Positions 45,977 through 57,035 of a DNA stretch of 64,000 bases are shown one piece after another. The notes below the pieces were generated by a model. It had not been told where the DNA came from, did no database searches, and saw only the letters and a program-made list of their open reading frames with translations. The stretch's first letter is position 1, and every line of letters begins with the position of its first letter. The translations under genes and the position numbers were made by a program. This DNA is from Xanthostigma xanthostigma (lineage: Eukaryota > Arthropoda > Insecta > Raphidioptera > Raphidiidae). Where the stretch lies: assembly GCA_963575645.1 (NCBI GenBank), contig OY754465.1, positions 42,248,401 through 42,312,400 of the forward strand. Direction: 5' to 3'.

Positions 45977-47360
45977 AGCTAGCAATGCTACATTTTATTT
46001 TAATTCTATAATGAATAATTATTTAGAGTAGGTATATTATAAACTGACATTCCCTGCTCGATTTGTCACTGCTATCATGCCATTAGAATGATACGTAGAA
46101 TGTCACATATTACGAACTTTAAAATGAAAATTTTTGTTGTTTAAAGGTTTTTTGAGTAATGGCCGGTTTCAGTAAGATTCATACATGAAAGTGGGTCTTT
46201 TTCCTTGAACCTGCAACTGCACCAGACCCTTTTAAAAATGATTTTGCATTTTTTGCGTAGAGTTTGTACCAGTTAGGTGCTCTTAGGATATCCATGATAA
46301 TGTTTACTATGGTGATAATTTAATTTGATCACTTCGAATGATATTAATGACAGTTTCAATATAAATTAGAAAACAGAGTTCAGAAAGTGAATTTTCATTT
46401 ATTTTATGATGTAGTAGCGGCGGGTTGTGCTGTATATCACAGGTTCCTGAGAGCATGATGAATGTGTCCTAATTATTAACACAGAGCCGAGTAATCCGCA
46501 GAGATTCGGTAACCGGTAAGTGGTTAAAGCATTTAACGGTACACGTTTAATATCAATATATCGGTCTACCAACAGCTGTTTCGTATCACAATGCAGTCAG
46601 ATACATTCCACTATTTCCACTATATGTCTTTGTTTTCTACAATTTTTTTTTAATTTTTTTACTTGGGTGTTTTGTAAAACGAAAAAATGGCAATACGGTT
46701 CAATTTTGATTGTCCTCCCAAAAAAGTAATGGTCAAACATTAAATTATTAGATTAAATCCCTTTCTTTTTCAGTAGGTACACAATTCAATTCTACGGCGT
46801 AATTCGTTAAATCGGTTGTAATTTCCCCAATTTTATTTTTGTATTATTACAATCGTTTTTTTTTAATTACCTATATAATTGTTGATCAGCTTTTAAAGTA
46901 TTTCAAAATACAAATACTATTTTAGTATTTGTATTTCAAATACTATTTAATGAAATTATTTATTATTTGTATTTAAATACTTAAAATTGAGTATTTTTAC
47001 ATGTATATATTTGCTTTAGAATAATTTTTTATTTAGTTGGACTTGTGTACTTGCTGATAGATCAAGAAATTGCTTGAGAATATTTTTATTAATCTTTTAA
47101 TCTTCGAGACTAAATAAAAGTGCTGACTCAAGTCACATTTTCTTAATTTGATCTCGGAAAAAAAGTTTGCTCTATTGATAATTTTTTCGTAAAATCAAGA
47201 ATATTGCAAACTCGCAATCCAGGGCATACCAACGGTGGCTTGATAGCTTTTTATGACTAACACTATGTTTCTGATACGCCTTTAGCAGACAATTGACATT
47301 CTTAGATCTAGATCTATAGCTGAGACTCCTATCTGAAACGGAACATTACTAAATCATTTA
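45977..47360. other. Mixed sequence; palindromic 'AATACAAATACT' patch
   Basis: At 46896-46990 repeated TATTTGTATT / AATACAAATA blocks fold on each other and resemble ends of some hAT elements, but limits are unclear. No gene was recognised. Confidence 0.35.
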
Positions 47361-47364
47361 CAAG

Positions 47365-47543
47365 TGTAGCCAATGTTCGCTATATTGTTAAGAAACACCC
47401 ATTGTTAACATCGGTATATTAGAAAAAGATTAAGAAAGATTCGGAATTCGTATCTCGATGGTGACATTGTTTGAGAAATAATATTTCTAATATAGCGATG
47501 TAACAATGGGTGTTTCTTAACACTGTAGCGAACAGTGGCTACA
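47365..47543. mobile_element. 179-bp MITE with TGTAGCC ends
   Basis: Arms of about 50 bp: TGTAGCCAATGTTCGCTATA, AAGAAACACCCATTGTTA, and inverse ending GCGAACAGTGGCTACA. The middle holds ATTCGGAATTCGTATCTCGA, a B-box-like phrase repeated at 48840. Confidence 0.7.
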
Positions 47544-47547
47544 TTAA

Positions 47548-48447
47548 GGACGTAGTCCTATGTTCAGGCTTGTTTTCTACCGTTATTTCAGAATTGTTTT
47601 TTAATATCAAAATAATGTACGATGTTTTCAATTTTATTACATGTTTTTACTGACATCGTAAACTAAGACAAAAAATTTTTTTTTGCTTTATTTTACGCCA
47701 TTTTATAATTGTTTTTTTAATCTAAAGTAGACAACTTTAAATGGAGGTAGGTGGGTAGCGCGGGTGATAATGTCACTTGGAGTCATCTGAATTATAAAAA
47801 TTAAATTGGTTATCGTTTCATAGGCTTGTGGCTTTATCCCGTACTAGAAATAAACATTTTTATTGATAAATAACAAAATGGCGGGTTTTAGAAAAAAACA
47901 ACGAGAAAATCGTGATTTTTTCGTTGAAAATCGGTTAAAAAAATAGAAATAATTTTTATAATTAAGTAATTCTAGTACCGGACGGAGCTATTGTTGTGTA
48001 GAATACCCTGTGCAAAACTGAAAGCAATCGGTTGTATACAATTGTTTCAATCACCCGCGCCGCTTAGAAAAACGTAGTTTTGAGAAAAACGCGTTTAAAG
48101 TTTTAATTTCAGATTTCTTACAAAAAAATAAAAATGAATATTTACACTAATCAGCTATGCCTGGTGCATATTAAACCTTCCGTTTCTTCAAAGGCATCGT
48201 TTTCTGTTAATTTATTTGCTCTACTCTGCGAGAGTATAAGGGTAACGTGATAACAATAATTGAGAGGTAAGAGCAGGTAAGAGTCTTACCGTAAGACCGT
48301 TGCTGCTCTCGACTGTATGCTATAGCTTTGTAAATATTTAATATTTCGGTCTAAAATTTTTACAGTATTTTCTCAATATATTATACTTACTAAAAATGTA
48401 AAAAAAATAAATTCGTTTTTTCAAAACCCGAACACTAGACTACGTCC
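47548..48447. mobile_element. 900-bp TTAA-flanked (piggyBac-like) element
   Basis: The tips GGACGTAGTCCTATGTTC and GAACACTAGACTACGTCC are inverted and bounded by TTAA on both sides (47544-47547 and 48448-48451). GCGCGGGTGA and TCACCCGCGC form an inner inverted pair (about 47759 and 48051). No transposase is readable. Confidence 0.7.
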
Positions 48448-48452
48448 TTAAG

Positions 48453-48945
48453 TGTAGCCACTGTTCGCTAAAATTACTAAATTTAATAACTTTCAAGTCT
48501 TGTAAGTTATTAAATGTAGTAATACGCACTATATTGTAAGAAAAATTCACATATTAAATTAGGAGCTGTTTCAAGCATAAGAAACATAAGTTTCAACATT
48601 AAATGTCTTATTAAAAACAGAAAAATGTCTGTGACTTAAGACTGATAATAATTTCACCTTTCATTCACCTATAACTCACACTTCTGTGAAGGTTCATATC
48701 TAGCGTTACCTAAGATAAAAATTAGCTCTCGCATGATGTGAAATAAACAGTTACAAATTGCTATATATTAGAATGATGATTTGATCTTGCTGTGTCACTG
48801 TGGAGTAATGTAACTCAGTCCGCCGCGATAGTGGAAAGATTCGGGGTTCGTATCCCGATGGTGACATTGTTTGAGAAATTAATTTTTCTAATATAGCGAT
48901 GTAACCAATGGGTGTTTTGTAACAATGTAGCGAACAGTGGCTACA
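48453..48945. mobile_element. Second MITE with TGTAGCC ends (493 bp)
   Basis: Begins TGTAGCCACTGTTCGCTA and ends GCGAACAGTGGCTACA. Its right part (48840-48945) closely repeats that of the 179-bp MITE (GATGGTGACATTGTTTGAGA, TTCTAATATAGCGATGTAAC). TTGTAAGTTATTAAAT followed by GTAATACGCACTATAT occurs at about 48507 and again just outside at 48948, so a further duplicated unit is involved. Confidence 0.55.
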
Positions 48946-49013
48946 CTTGTAAGTTATTAAATTTAGTAATACGCACTATATCGTAAGAAAAATTCATATA
49001 TTACTAAATAATA

Positions 49014-49230
49014 ACATTACGAATTTGGCTATAAGATGTTATTTTCGTTAAACTGATATCCATAGTTAAATATCAATTTTAACTATCTTCTAATCCTGCC
49101 ATAACTTTAATGTAGCAAGCCGTCTCACGTTTTGAAGCTCCGGATATAATTCTACCACTCCTTGGACAAACAACAGGTAACCGTATATTATGTTTGTATC
49201 TACGGAATGTTTGTAAACATCAAACATTTT
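49014..49230. other. Spacer without recognised features
   Basis: Nothing seen. Confidence 0.35.
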
Positions 49231-49404
49231 TAACTTCCCGCTTAAAAAAAAAAAAAAAAATTTTTTTTTTTTTTTTTCAAAAATCGGGAAGTTATTGGTT
49301 TCACCCCGATTTTCGAAAATCGAGTTTTCGCCAGATCTCGACGTTTTGAGGTCCTAGGAAGCTATTAAAACTATTTTGGCGATGATGTCCGTAGGGCTGT
49401 ATGT

Positions 49405-49406
<2 letters not shown>

Positions 49407-49441
<35 letters not shown>
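49407..49441 (+). repeat. TG/TATG microsatellite
   Basis: About ten TG units followed by TATG units within the 1.55-kb element. Confidence 0.8.
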
Positions 49442-49665
49442 AACCTTTTATATCTTTTGAACGGAGTGTCCGACTGAAACGCGGTTTGCGGCATCTGACG
49501 TGATCTTGGTGAACTTAAACTTCCTGAAAATTTGAAACGATTCGGCCCAAAAAATTTTGAGAAATCTTAAAAAAACAAGTTTCAAAAATTTTAAAAAAAT
49601 TTGTTTTTGTAAAATATTTTCTAAACTACTAAACCGAATAATTCCAAAATCTAATCAGCTCTTCT

Positions 49666-50690
49666 CCTTAACAAACTGCGTCGATTTCCGCAAACCGCAT
49701 CAAAATCGGTTCATTTGTTCACGAGATAGCGTGAACGAAAAAATCGTAAAAAAGTGTTTTTTTAAAATGATTCTTAAAATTGTTATCAGATCGAATTTTT
49801 TGTAATAAATTACTTTCTTAGGCTAAAAAAACTGCGTCGATCGCCGCAAACCAGATCAAAATTGGTTCATTTGTTCATGAGATAACGTGAACGAAAAATT
49901 ATGAGAAAAGTAATTTTTTATAATTACTCGTAAAATTCTTATCAAATCGATTTTTTTGTAATAATTTACTTTCTTAGGTTAAAAAAACTGCGTCGATCGC
50001 CGCAAACCAATTCAAAATCGGTTCATTTGTTCATGAGATAACGTGAACGAAAAATTAGGAAAAAAGTAATTTTTTATAATTACTCGTAAAATTCTTATCA
50101 AATCGATTTTTTTGTAATAATTTACTTTCTTAGGTTAAAAAAACTGCGTCGATCGCCGCAAACCAATTCAAAATCGGTTCATTTGTTCATGAGATAACGT
50201 GAACGAAAAATTAGGAAAAAAGTAATTTTTTATAATTACTCGTAAAATTCTTATCAAATCGATTTTTTTGTAATAATTTACTTTCTTAGGTTAAAAAAAC
50301 TGCGTCGATCGCCGCAAACCAATTCAAAATCGGTTCATTTGTTCATGAGATAACGTGAACGAAAAATTAGGAAAAAAGTAATTTTTTATAATTACTCGTA
50401 AAATTCTTATCAAATCGATTTTTTTGTAATAATTTACTTTCTTAGGTTAAAAAAACTGCGTCGATCGACGCAAACCAATTCAAAATCGGTTCATTTGTTC
50501 ATGAGATAACGTGAACGAAAAATTAGGAAAAAAGTAATTTTTTATAATTACTCGTAAAATTCTTATCAAATCGATTTTTTTGTAATAATTTACTTTCTTA
50601 GGTTAAAAAAACTGCGTCGATCGACGCAAACCGCATCAAAATCGGCTCATTTGTTCATGAGATATAGTGAACGAAAATTTCGTAACAGTG
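49666..50690 (+). repeat. Tandem array, 156-bp period, about 6.5 units
   Basis: CTTAGG(T/C)T ends at 49824, 49980, 50136, 50292, 50448 and 50604, exactly 156 bases apart. Each unit has ACTGCGTCGATCG(C/A)CGCAAA, AAATCGGTTCATTTGTTCAT, GAGATAACGTGAACG and TTTATAATTACTCGTAAAAT. The central units are nearly identical and the outer ones diverge, the usual result of unequal exchange. Confidence 0.9.
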
Positions 50691-50785
50691 TTTTTTTTTT
50701 TTGAGCTCGAAGAGCTAAAAAATAAACTTCTTGCTATATTTTATATATTTTTGAGCGTTTTGAACTCGAAAATAGCGGGAAGTTA

Positions 50786-51620
50786 CAGGGATGGCCTGCA
50801 GGGTCAAACTTCTTTTCAATTTTTTTTTTTTTATAACGGAACATCTAGATAAAAAAAAGCAACGGGAGTTATGTTTTCGTTTCAAGGAAAAGGTTTATTG
50901 TCTCAAGTTTTATCACTGATAAGTTATTATTTTAATTTTCCATGATCGCATTGTTGGTTGGTTGGCTTAGTGTAGTCTATTTGATATATTAATTTATATT
51001 TTCAAATTTTAATTTTTTTCTTGGCAACTTCAACATTTTCCTGCGTTCATATGTGAGTTTGAATTTGAAACGTTCGCGGACACGCTGTATATGTGTAGAA
51101 GGTGTGCTGCAATATAGGTATATGTAGCGTGGAGGAAATAAATCCGACAAGTAAGGCACAGCAGGCAATTTAACAACGGGGTCCGCTCACATCGCCACCA
51201 TATCAACAGGGGGTGTTGTGATACCAGTCACTGCGATACAGTAACAAAGCCTTAGCTTCGTGACGCTCTGTGTCACTTTTACATACCCCTGCACACACAC
51301 ATTGTGATATTCTGTTTCTATTAATCAGTGTTGTCAACAGTTGCTAAAATAACGAATGATGACATTCAACTATAGCGTTGAGATTTTTCTACGCACCTGA
51401 AGTCAGGAGTCGAGAATGTCATGATATTATAATATATCAAAACGATCGTTATATGACTTTTTAAAAAATTAATCAATTGCAATCCGTGCCCCGTTAAAGG
51501 AGGAACATTTAAAAACTAACGGCCGTTTTCTGGTACAGCATTGGCACTTATCCCGAAAAAAACTTTTTTGCACAATCCCCTTTAAAATAGCTGCTTTCCA
51601 TGTCTGTATAGCGGTAGAAA
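50786..51620. other. Sequence without recognised gene
   Basis: No features beyond AT-rich and short simple stretches. Confidence 0.4.
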
Positions 51621-51623
51621 ACT

Positions 51624-51740
51624 AACCAATAAGAGTAATTTCTGTTAGTTGTTATTTAAATCCACATGAGCAACAGAGATAACAAAGTAGGTATCCAAAT
51701 AGATTTCAACACTGTCCAACAATCAACTGTCAGATATATA
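51624..51740 (-). repeat. Interspersed repeat, inverted relative of 33.2 kb
   Basis: GTTGTTATTTAAATCCACAT and TCAACTGTCAGATAT mirror the segment at 33155-33260. It directly abuts the LINE tail. Confidence 0.45.
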
Positions 51741-51756
51741 AATACTCAATATATTA

Positions 51757-52400
51757 TAGAATAGAATAGAATAATATTTTTATTTGTCACAACTAACAAA
51801 GATTGACAAAACGACATATAACATTTATGTTTATAAAAAATTCTTAATATTACCTATATAGACACATTTCTATGAGCTGCTTTTTAACAACTTTTTTAAA
51901 TAAATTTTCTGATAGAAAACGCGTTCCCAAAGGTAGAGCCTTATATAATGTAAGAGACCAATAATTAGGTCCATATTTCTGTTTGTTTACAAAATGAAAA
52001 GGCACTTTTATATTTCTCGCACCACGTGTATTGTGAGAGTGTATTTCTTCAACAATTTGGAACTTAAATAGATTTCGTTTGACATACAAAAGCGTCATTT
52101 AAAGCTCTGAAAAGAGGAGCACTGTGAGCATTATATTTCAATTTAGTTAATATTCTATCTGCTATTTTGTAATTTAAAGACTTTATCAACATGAGGGCCA
52201 GCACCCCATATAATCAGTCCAACTGTAAAATAGAATTGAAAAATCCGTTGTAGAAAGTAACGCATACATTTGTGGACGCTATGTTAACTATTATTCTCAA
52301 CAGGAATAAAATTTGCGATAGTCTATTACAAAATATAGAATCAATATGTGTGTTCCATTTAAGATTATTATCAATATGAATCCCTAGACATTTTACGCTA
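51757..52400 (-). pseudogene. 5'-truncated LINE: C-terminal end of the reverse transcriptase ORF
   Basis: Minus-strand reading in several frames: VKCLGIHIDNNLKWNTHIDS (about 52395) is the block after the RT palm in Jockey/CR1-type LINEs. GLIIWGAG with HVDKVFKLQN follows, and a 82-codon frame (52098-51850) has LLYVKRNL, HSHNTRGARN and then FKKVVKK near the end. These are the usual tail motifs (HxxxTR, FKKxLK). In-frame stops and shifts make it dead. The 3' end has TATTC-type repeats (51757-51780), a typical LINE tail. Confidence 0.75.
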
Positions 52401-52727
52401 GTAATCTAGGTTCTGCAACGGAAGCTATTTTGATCAGTTTGTAACTTTGTTTTCGTTTCGATATAGGATATCTATAGGATATCAAATTAATCAGAAAAAA
52501 CAAGCAGAATTCGAACATCTAAAAATCCAAAATGGCGTCCATAATAAAAACTAAAGTTTATGTCAATATCTCATTATGTAGTGGATATAAAAAAATTATA
52601 CCCAAACTACTGCAAATCAAAGAACGGTACAAGAAATTTTCAGATATCTGTATAAATATAAAAGTTATGACCAGTTTTCAAAAACGGAAATTTTCACTAT
52701 TTTCTAAATAAACTCATAGGGTGTAAA
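52401..52727. other. Sequence without recognised features
   Basis: Possibly more of the LINE, too diverged to read. Confidence 0.3.
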
Positions 52728-52831
52728 AATTCAAGTGTTTTTTCGACGGGACGTTAATAAGCGCCCATTAAACTGTCTTTCTATCTCCACAAGGTTACCC
52801 ATGTTAGCTAACGTTCATTTTAACACCCTGT
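52728..52831. mobile_element. Small MITE-like segment with AGGGTGT ends
   Basis: AGGGTGTAAAAAT at the left and ATTTTAACACCCT at the right are inverted, about 105 bp apart. The open frame at 52735-52962 crosses its end and has no known domain. Confidence 0.35.
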
Positions 52832-53596
52832 ATATAACTCGTGCGTTATTATTTTATGCCTTGTGCGAGTTGTGTCTAATGATAACTGGCAGATTGGTTA
52901 TGGAAATTACTACTGAATTGGTTATTAAGCATTTTTTGTTTTACTTTACGCACTGGTGTTAAAAGAGTAATTTTACGACCGATATACAAGCATGAAAAGT
53001 AGCTTTTATTAATTAGCAAATGTGCAAAAAAAACGTGTATTTGCATGACTGTGGATCATTACAAACAATTGTTTATAAAAAGAATTGCATTATGGGCCGT
53101 GTGTAAAAAGCTCTGTTTCGCTACTATCCGTCTTCGCATGTTCTCGCGTTAAAACAGAATCGTGCGTGACAAGTGTGAGAAGGTGCCACCGTTTTAAAAC
53201 TGGCGCGGCGATTTTTCAACTCATTTCCAGCGAGGGCCCTCAACTCTCTCTCTCTCAATCTCTCCTTGTTTTTTTTTAATATTGCGATCTTTTCCATTTG
53301 AACTACAGCTTTTATTTTGAACATGAGCCCTCGTTTTCTTTAATCAAAACCAATTCCCTGCTATTCTCTTGTATTATCTGTGTATTGATTCATTTGCAAT
53401 GTATTGAAAGTTAATCATCGATTCGTTTATAAATATTATTCAATATTTTCACAAAGTTTAATTAAATACTTGAAGTTTTTTAATTAAAACTTTATATTTT
53501 ATATGCGTTGCTTTTAATATCAGCTGAATATCATCATAAAATTGTGAAATTATTGTAAATTTGTCTGAATATTTCAAAATTGTTGACTTCCACTTT
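52832..53596. other. Sequence without recognised gene
   Basis: A GC-richer patch with CTCTCTCT (53110-53265) has short frames on both strands and no domain. Confidence 0.35.
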
Positions 53597-53598
53597 TA

Positions 53599-54592
53599 GT
53601 CCAAGAGACGGCTGCAAAAAATGTGTCGTCATAAGGTGGACGAACGAAGAAATTACAGATGATAGTTAAGACCATAATTAAGAAAGATCGCTAAGGTTGC
53701 CTGCGAAAATCCTGCCGAAACAATGTTTTTTTTAATTTGTTTATCAGTTAATAGACCATTGAAGTTAGCTTTTGACAAGGACAAAATTAATAACAGAAAA
53801 CGAATGATGAGGAAGGGAAGAAACTGCCGTCAGAAATACAGAAACCAAAAATTCAAATGCGTAAAAGGCCAGAGGGCTGTGGGGGGTGCATTTTAGGGGT
53901 CAAACGCGGTTTTTCGTTATTTTCGGCAAAAGTTGACCTCCAATCGAAAAATGTTGTATGGCAATGTTGTAGGGATTAAAAGGATCTACAACTTTTTCAC
54001 ATAGGTAACCTTAAAGATTCAAAGAAATATTGAAAAAAACCGTGTTTTTCGTTTTTAATTTTTTTTTTCATGAAATTTTTAGGAGACTTACCTTTCTATG
54101 TTCTGAATAAGCTGTAATTTGCAGGAGAAAAAAATTAAAAACGAAAAACACGGTTTTTTCAATATTTCTTTGAATCTTTAAGGTTATGTAAAAAAGTTAT
54201 ATTCATAAAAGTTGTAGATCCTTTTAATACCTACAACATTGCCATACAACATTTTTCGATTGGAGGTCAACTTTCGCCGGAAATAACGAAAAACCGCGTT
54301 TGACCCCTAAAATGCACCCCCGGCCTTTTACGCATTTGAATTTTTGGTTTCTGTATTTCTGACGGCAGTTTCTTCCCTTCCTCATCATTCGTTTTCTGTT
54401 ATTAATTTTGTCCTTGTCAAAAGCTAACTTCAATGGTCTATTAACTGATAAACAAATTAAAAAAACATTGTTTCGGCAGGATTTTCGCAGGCAACCTTAG
54501 CGATCTTTCTTAATTATGGTCTTAACTATCGTCTCTAATTTTCTCGTTCTTCCACCTTATGATGACACATTTTCTGCAGCCGTGTCTTGGAC
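53599..54592. mobile_element. 994-bp near-perfect palindrome (foldback element)
   Basis: Arms of about 465 bp (53599-54062 and 54125-54592) surround a loop of about 60 bp. The tips GTCCAAGAGACGGCTGCA and TGCAGCCGTGTCTTGGAC are flanked by TA (53597-53598 and 54593-54594). The arms are highly similar, with a small indel where the left arm has CCAGAGGGCTGTGGGG. A 69-codon frame (54433-54224) lies in the right arm and is mirrored in the left. It is Lys/Arg-rich with no known domain, so I do not call it a gene. A transcript would form a long double-stranded hairpin. Confidence 0.85.
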
Positions 54593-54920
54593 TATTTCTC
54601 TTTTCTGTAAAAATATGTTATTTGAAATTTTTATAATAGATCAATCAGTCTGTGATGCTTTTTCCATAACCACCAACAGCCTTGGTTATGTGTAATTCGA
54701 ATTTTCAATTTATTATCTTTTAAATTCAATACAGATTTTTCTGCCAGTTATCAAATTAAAAATTAGAATTTAGAGGTTTGTAATAGTTTTGGAACAACGA
54801 CATCGCATGCTCAACTATTTCTACAGATACGCTATTTTATAGTTTAATTATTTAAAGTGTGTATTTCTTAAATGTAAATTTTTGGAAATAATGACTCTTC
54901 TATATATTATAGTTTTGTAT
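54593..54920. other. AT-rich spacer
   Basis: Nothing recognised. Confidence 0.4.
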
Positions 54921-55350
54921 TGAGTGGTGTGGAGAAGTAGTGAGAGCACTAAATTCGCATTCGGGAGGTACTGGGTTCGAATTCCGGCGGGTCAGATGTG
55001 GCTGTGAATTTTTCCTGCTGTCTCTCGCCGAGAAATGGTAAATTCTGTACCGGCCATCTTGTTGACGTTTTCCATGGTTTTTCTCAATAATTCCAGATAA
55101 GGAATCGAGATGGTTCCTTATTCAAGGCTATGGCCGATTATTACCTGTTAAACTCCTATGCTCAAAATTTTGCGTATCTTATCCTAATGTCCCAAAATTC
55201 CATCATTCCTCCATTGCTATTAATTAAGTTGAGGTTGAAAAAAACGTAGCAAATGACGAGAAGTGTGATAGATGGAAAATAGTAATGGTGCGAATAGCGT
55301 CTGTTATGGCATAAAGTCGAGAAACGGACGTTAAACGCATTATTATTATT
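54921..55350 (+). mobile_element. tRNA-derived SINE (~430 bp)
   Basis: The head has an A-box-like GAAGTAGTGAGAGCAC and a B box GGGTTCGAATTCC (54972-54984). The long body contains GGCCATCTTGTTGACGTTTT and CCAGATAAGGAATCGAGATG. The 3' side has GGCGAA-type text (GGTGCGAATAGCGTCTGTTA) and an ATT-repeat tail (55339-55350). A 3' fragment recurs at 56935-57035. No target duplication was established because a Helitron abuts the tail. Confidence 0.65.
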
Positions 55351-55351
55351 T

Positions 55352-55759
55352 TCTATATATATAAAATTCTCCTGTTACAATTTTGGCCCTGCTAATATCC
55401 GAAACCACTGAACAGATTTTAATAAAATTTTGTAAATGTGTCTTGCTTGGTGCTATAGCAGAGTTTTTATTAAAATTTTTTTACAAAATTACGGTGTTTT
55501 CTCAAAAAAAAAAACTGTTTTAGTAACATGTAACGACATCTGATAGAATTTGCTCAAAGCTATTAGTTCAGAAGCAAACAAAAAAAACTGTTTTATAACC
55601 AAGTACGAACATCTGATAGAATTCGCTCAAGGTATTAGTTCAGAAGCAAATCTGTTAGAATTTGCTCAAAGCTATTAGTTTAGACGCCAGGCCACAAACG
55701 AAATACATTTTGCAGAATTATATCTATCGCGTCCGGGTAAAACCAGGACGGACCGCTAG
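55352..55759 (+). mobile_element. Non-autonomous Helitron (408 bp) with internal repeats
   Basis: 5' TCTATATATATAAAATTCTC; 3' hairpin GTCCGGGTAAAACCAGGAC then CTAG|T (55756-55759). Inside, GATAGAATTTGCTCAAAG with TATTAGTTCAGAAGCAA occurs about three times (55551-55685). It follows the SINE tail directly. Confidence 0.8.
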
Positions 55760-55929
55760 TTATATTATATTTTTGTTAAATTTTAAAAAAAAGACGGGTC
55801 GTTCAAAATTATAAGTAGACATTGACATTAAATCAGAAAGGGATTTATATGTGAATTGATTTTGACTAATGCTACTGATTGTGATGTGCCTTTTTGAGAC
55901 GATATAATACTCTGCATTGTTGATTTCAA

Positions 55930-56062
55930 CGAGATTAAAAATTTAAATTTTTGTTGAACATCTGAGAAAGATCCAAATCCGGATTTGAACGTTAATTGTT
56001 TAATTATTGATTAATTTTTTTAATAAATTGTCTGAAAAAATTAGTCAAAAATTTTATTCATT
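55930..56062 (+). mobile_element. PLE end, decayed ribozyme core
   Basis: AGATCCAAATCCGGATTTGA matches the helix-II region of the other PLE ends, but the core strands have decayed to CTGAGAA and GAAC. It ends CTGAAAAAATTAGTCAAAAA with TTTTATTCATTG. Confidence 0.6.
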
Positions 56063-56357
56063 GTAAGAAATTAAAAATTAATTTAAACATGTTTTTTCTT
56101 ACGCGTAGCTCATAGAAACTCAAAATAATATTATATTGTGGTCAAATAGGTAGATTTATTATCTCAAAAAGAAACAAGTAAGTACCGAAACAGGGTGAAA
56201 GACAATGAAAATTTTCTCTTTTAAGTTTCCATGGTGAAAAATGGGACATAGAACACCATCACATCTCGTCAAAATTTCTTGTACTAAATGTTCTGTGTTA
56301 TACCATTCACTTTCTTGTATACATTAAACCACACTTTTAATACTAATTTGCATAACA

Positions 56358-56610
56358 CTAGCGACCCGGTCCGGCTTCGCCCGAATTTGTATATTGCCAT
56401 ACTTTTTTCGTCGACTTATGTTGCAAAACTTGTCTCCAAAAAAGCGCTTTTATTTTAAAGCGATAATATAATTTATAGCCTAGTATGTTCATCCTGAAAG
56501 TTCATTCTAAATATTTGTGAAAAACAATGTTGAAATCGAATGAGTAGTTTCAAAGATTACCTGTTACATCCAAACATTATCTCTTTATAATATTGTAGGT
56601 AATAACTGAG
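56358..56610 (-). mobile_element. Helitron fragment, minus strand
   Basis: On the minus strand GGGCGAAGCCGGACCGGGTC ends in GCTAG|T (CTAG at 56358-56361). Upstream text is AATGTTTGGATGTAACAGGT. The 5' end is not defined. Confidence 0.6.
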
Positions 56611-56934
56611 CTGTTATTATTCCAACAATAAAATTAGACATAAAAGTTTAGTAACTAAACTAAAATGCAACATTCAACTGCCCATGTGACGTCACGATGT
56701 ACAATTATTCAATTTGATGTTTCTATGTTTTGCAAGAGAGGACGCTATAAATGAAAAAGAAAGAAACTTTTAAATAAAAACTTGGTGTTTAAATACATCT
56801 TGAAAAGAATTAAACGCATTAATAAGCAATGCAACTTACGAGAATTAAAATAGATCTACCTACTACTGTTTAAAAATTGGTATTAAATTTATTTCTATCA
56901 CGAGTTGTTCAGTTGATTCTTTTAAAATGTAGAA
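56611..56934. other. AT-rich spacer
   Basis: Nothing recognised. Confidence 0.35.
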
Positions 56935-57035
56935 AATAACTAAAAGTTATAAATGGAAAATAGTTGTGGTGCGAGTGGCGTCTGTTACGACATAATATAC
57001 AGAGAAACGGTCATAAAAACATTATTATAATAACA
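56935..57035 (+). mobile_element. 3' fragment of the SINE at 54.9 kb
   Basis: AAATGGAAAATAGTTGTGGT and GTGGCGTCTGTTACGACATA with ACATTATTATAATAAC match the end of that SINE (55268-55350). Confidence 0.55.

Larger units (their letters stand above)
49231..50785 (+). mobile_element. 1.55-kb element with TAACTTCCCGCT ends enclosing a tandem array
   Basis: TAACTTCCCGCT (49231) and AGCGGGAAGTTA (50774-50785) are perfect 12-bp inverted ends. The left side has an A/T homopolymer hairpin closed by CGGGAAGTT, then TTTCACCCCGATTTTCGAAA and ATCTCGACGTTTTGAGGTCC. A TG microsatellite (about 49407-49430) and TTATATCTTTTGAACGGAGT follow. The 156-bp array fills the rest. No protein is encoded; the frame at 49557-49805 is array read-through. 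Confidence 0.7.

Noticed and set aside
49666..50690. Regularly spaced repeats resembling a CRISPR array
   Set aside because: There are no unique spacers; the whole 156-bp unit repeats, and the context is eukaryotic.
54224..54433. 69-codon Lys/Arg-rich ORF in the 994-bp palindrome
   Set aside because: It lies wholly in a palindrome arm, is mirrored in the other arm and shows no known domain.
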